Made by a program: the position numbers and the translations under genes. From positions 1 to 64,000 of the forward strand of contig BSYO01000003.1 of NCBI GenBank assembly GCA_033239525.1: a stretch of 64,000 nt of DNA, in the 5' to 3' direction. The stretch is from Nepenthes gracilis. Lineage: Eukaryota; Streptophyta; Magnoliopsida; Caryophyllales; Nepenthaceae. Each line of letters begins with the position of its first letter. Position 1 is the stretch's first letter. The notes below the pieces were generated by a model. That model was not told where the DNA came from. It was given only the letters and a program-made list of their open reading frames with translations, and did not search any database. Shown here in pieces: positions 61,766 to 64,000 of this stretch.

Positions 61766-61967
61766 TTACATTTCTATTTTCTTTTTCTTTTATTTTATAA
61801 TCCAAATCGATACTAGAATGACAATACATGCGCACCTCGGGTACTAGCCCAACTGATCCAAATATTATTTAAAATTTTATAATATTTAATTAATTTTTAT
61901 AATACCTAAATTATTTAAAATTATAATTAATATTAAAATAATTTAAATAAGGATCCAAGATATTACA
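59408..61967 (-). repeat. Solo LTR of a Del/Tekay-like element
   Basis: It follows the LTRs of element 4 from end to end (TGTCGCGAATCTGGACCAAA, ATAATATTAAATCTCAAAAA, CACCTCGGGTAC, end AAGATATTACA), diverged but 2560 bp long. No internal region lies on either side. The flanks ATATA (59403-59407) and ATACA (61968-61972) agree in four of five bases, as an aged target duplication would. Such a lone LTR arises by recombination between the two LTRs. Confidence 0.82.
61716..61761. repeat. (TTA)n microsatellite in solo LTR
   Basis: About 15 TTA units lie at the place where element 4 LTRs have TA-rich tracts. Confidence 0.9.
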
Positions 61968-61989
61968 ATACAAAGCAAAACATTGATCA

Positions 61990-62325
61990 AAAAAACATTC
62001 AATTACACTTGATCAATTATTGTTTTATAATTGAAAATAAAAATAGGTTAGTAATTGGTAAAAATCTTTTAAATTTTTTTTATCTTTACTTTTGTGGCTA
62101 TATTAATTGATATATAAACCGAATATATAGAAACTAAGTTAGAGACTCTTTTATTTTCTACTTAAAATCTCATCATATTCCTCCAATTAAGAAATATGGG
62201 CTACAACCTTTATCTATAATGTCAAAAATAAACTACTTTTAAGTCATATAACTTAATAGGATTTAATCCTCCTTAATTTTTTAAAATACGAAGGGGCACA
62301 ATTGATTATAGAATTCTAGCATGAT
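61990..62325. repeat. Paralogue of the copia insertion site without the element
   Basis: 62000-62170 resembles the left flank (53380-53560) and 62165-62325 the right flank (58151-58310) of the copia element. They are joined here without an insert: AAAATCTCATCATATTCCTCC corresponds to AAACCCC + TTCATATTCTTCC. Confidence 0.6.
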
Positions 62326-64000
62326 ACCCTTATTATATATATTCTCATTTTTCCTTTTAGTTATATATTTATAAAAATTATATTATCGTCTTTATTTTTT
62401 TATCTTTTAAAATAATTTTAAAATTTTATCATATTTTTCATATTTTAATACAATGTGATATATAAGTAGTGTAAAATTCATTAAAGGAGGCATTCTTTAC
62501 ATTGTATCATGTTAGAAGTTTTTTTGTCACACTATATGTTTATTTTCATATGATTCAAAATGTACAAACCAATTTACATGTGAATAAAATGTGATTAGTT
62601 TATAAAAAAATTATATAATTAAAATAATTATTAAAATAAAATTTTAAAATAAAATTTTAAAACGTTAAAATTAAAAATAAAATTGACCATCATCGTTATT
62701 ACTATTTTCCTCTTGACATGTGGCCAAGCAAGACTAAGGCCAACGTTTGCCCCATCAGTCAGGAAAGCTATGAGTCAAGGAAACGTTAGCTGGCCTTTTC
62801 GCTCCACCCTCCGTAAACGCGCGTTCCATGTTTCTGTACATCCCCGATAACGCAGCCAAAATCCCATCAACCTTGTTGCGCTCTTCTATCTTCTCTTCTC
62901 ATGATATGTTCACTCTATCTTTAAATTTTGACACAAACAAAATTAATATAATTAAACAATATTTTAAAGATATTATTTAAATAGTTTCAAAACATTATTT
63001 TGATACATACCAAATTAATATAATTAAATAATATTTTAAAAATATTATGAGTGGCTGCAAGATGGATGAGAGAATTATGAATTAATCACCCGGGCAAAAA
63101 TTAGTAATCATATGTTACATGAAAATAAACTATAAATGAATTTAATTGTTATTTTTATATTATAATGAGTACATTATGTAAAATAGCATTCAATTTATTT
63201 AAAAATCTAATTGTTCAATTGAAAATAAATGCTTATGATTATAAATCAACTAATTCATGCTAATTATATCTTTTTTTTTCTTTATATTTTTTGTGGATTT
63301 AGGATAGGTAATATATGATTTGTTTTCAGGATTAAAATCTCCTAGATAAAACATACAATTAATAAAATATAGTTTTTAACACGTATTTAAATTGTGATTT
63401 ATTTGGATAGGAGGGAAACCTATGTAGAATTTTAATTCGAATATTTTTAACTAGGTTTTATGTATAATAAATAATAAAGTGAAAAAGTTTAAGTATTATT
63501 CTCGAAAAATTTTTTGATGCCTAAATTGGTATATACTCAAGTTAGGTAAAAAGGTGAGAATTTTGCCTACTATTGACACCCAAATTGGTGAGACTCCTAC
63601 ATTTAGACCATGGTAGAAAGATTTAGTTCATCGAAAAAGCTTGATGAGTAATAGTATGTGGAATAATATTCCTAATGGCCTATGATAACAAGGTTTTCTC
63701 AATCTTGAAGAATAGAAAAGGATTTATCTAGAGCATCAACTACTAGCCAATGAGAGTACCTGACTTCATTATCGGGGAATGTTAATCTCCTCAGGGAAAT
63801 GTGTACTCCTCTCTCAGTGGAGTTCCAAAATGATGAAGCCTTGAGTATGGTAATAGGATAATTTCTCACAATAAATGATCTTTACTTTGTCAATTTTAGA
63901 ATCCCTTCAAAAGAGAGTTGGTAGAGCATTTAATATAAAAGAACCAAAGAGATTTTTTAGGTGCGTGATCACTTTTGATTCGTTACATATGTGATGTCAG
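62326..64000. other. AT-rich segment without recognised gene
   Basis: No coding region is supported. 62700-62890 is GC-richer, has CTTGACATGTGGCC and ACGCGCGTTCC, and looks promoter-like, but no open frame follows on either strand. A repeated motif (ACCAAATTAATATAATTAAA) occurs near 62940 and 63010. Confidence 0.5.

Noticed and set aside
62700..62890. Promoter-like GC-richer stretch
   Set aside because: No coding region follows within the window on either strand, so a promoter call cannot be supported.

Overview
The window is a repeat-dominated stretch of a flowering-plant nuclear genome, probably a eudicot. GT-AG introns split a conserved plant replication gene, and plant-type Ty3/gypsy (Tat and Del/Tekay lineages) and Ty1/copia retrotransposons are nested in one another in AT-rich DNA. 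I cannot name the species.

Layout. 1-1500 is the 3' end of a copia element (polypurine tract plus LTR). 1776-6366 (minus) is MCM6, the one confident functional host gene. I resolve 16 exons (732 codons), but the C-terminal exon or exons are not in the window, and the copia LTR sits where they would be expected. Three E2F-type sites lie just upstream of its start codon. 7068-15258 is Tat element 1 (plus), truncated at its 3' end. 16198-26699 is Tat element 2 (minus), flanked by the target duplication ATTCT and inserted into an older Del/Tekay-like LTR. 28134-31790 is a pair of ~600 bp direct repeats enclosing fragments of two host-type genes: a heparan-alpha-glucosaminide N-acetyltransferase (HGSNAT)-like protein and an ankyrin-repeat protein. 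32.7-34.4 kb holds a 49 bp minisatellite. 34437-35603 is a partial Del/Tekay-like LTR. 35604-53199 is Tat element 3 (plus), interrupted at 43093-51404 by Del/Tekay element 4 (minus, target duplication GATGC). 53566-58145 is a copia element (minus, target duplication ACCCC). 59408-61967 is a solo Del/Tekay LTR. The last 1.7 kb is AT-rich with no gene that I can support.

Most interesting signal. All three Tat copies carry, between pol and the 3' LTR, a reading frame on the strand opposite to gag-pol. In element 2 its N-terminal part resembles the plant 'putative gypsy type transposon' domain (Pfam PF04195). The C-terminal part is coiled-coil-like. A short intron of 77-88 nt sits at the same place in all three copies. 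An intron on the antisense strand cannot be spliced from the genomic RNA of the element, which would explain its survival and implies a separate antisense mRNA. Element 2 has a second, shorter antisense frame ending in a related motif and preceded by its own TATA box. All three copies also keep an ~82 bp tandem repeat between pol and the antisense gene.

All retroelement proteins here are broken by stops, frameshifts or deletions. Element 1 has lost integrase and element 2 has lost the segment from gag to mid-RT, so none looks autonomous. Apart from MCM6, no intact host gene is visible.
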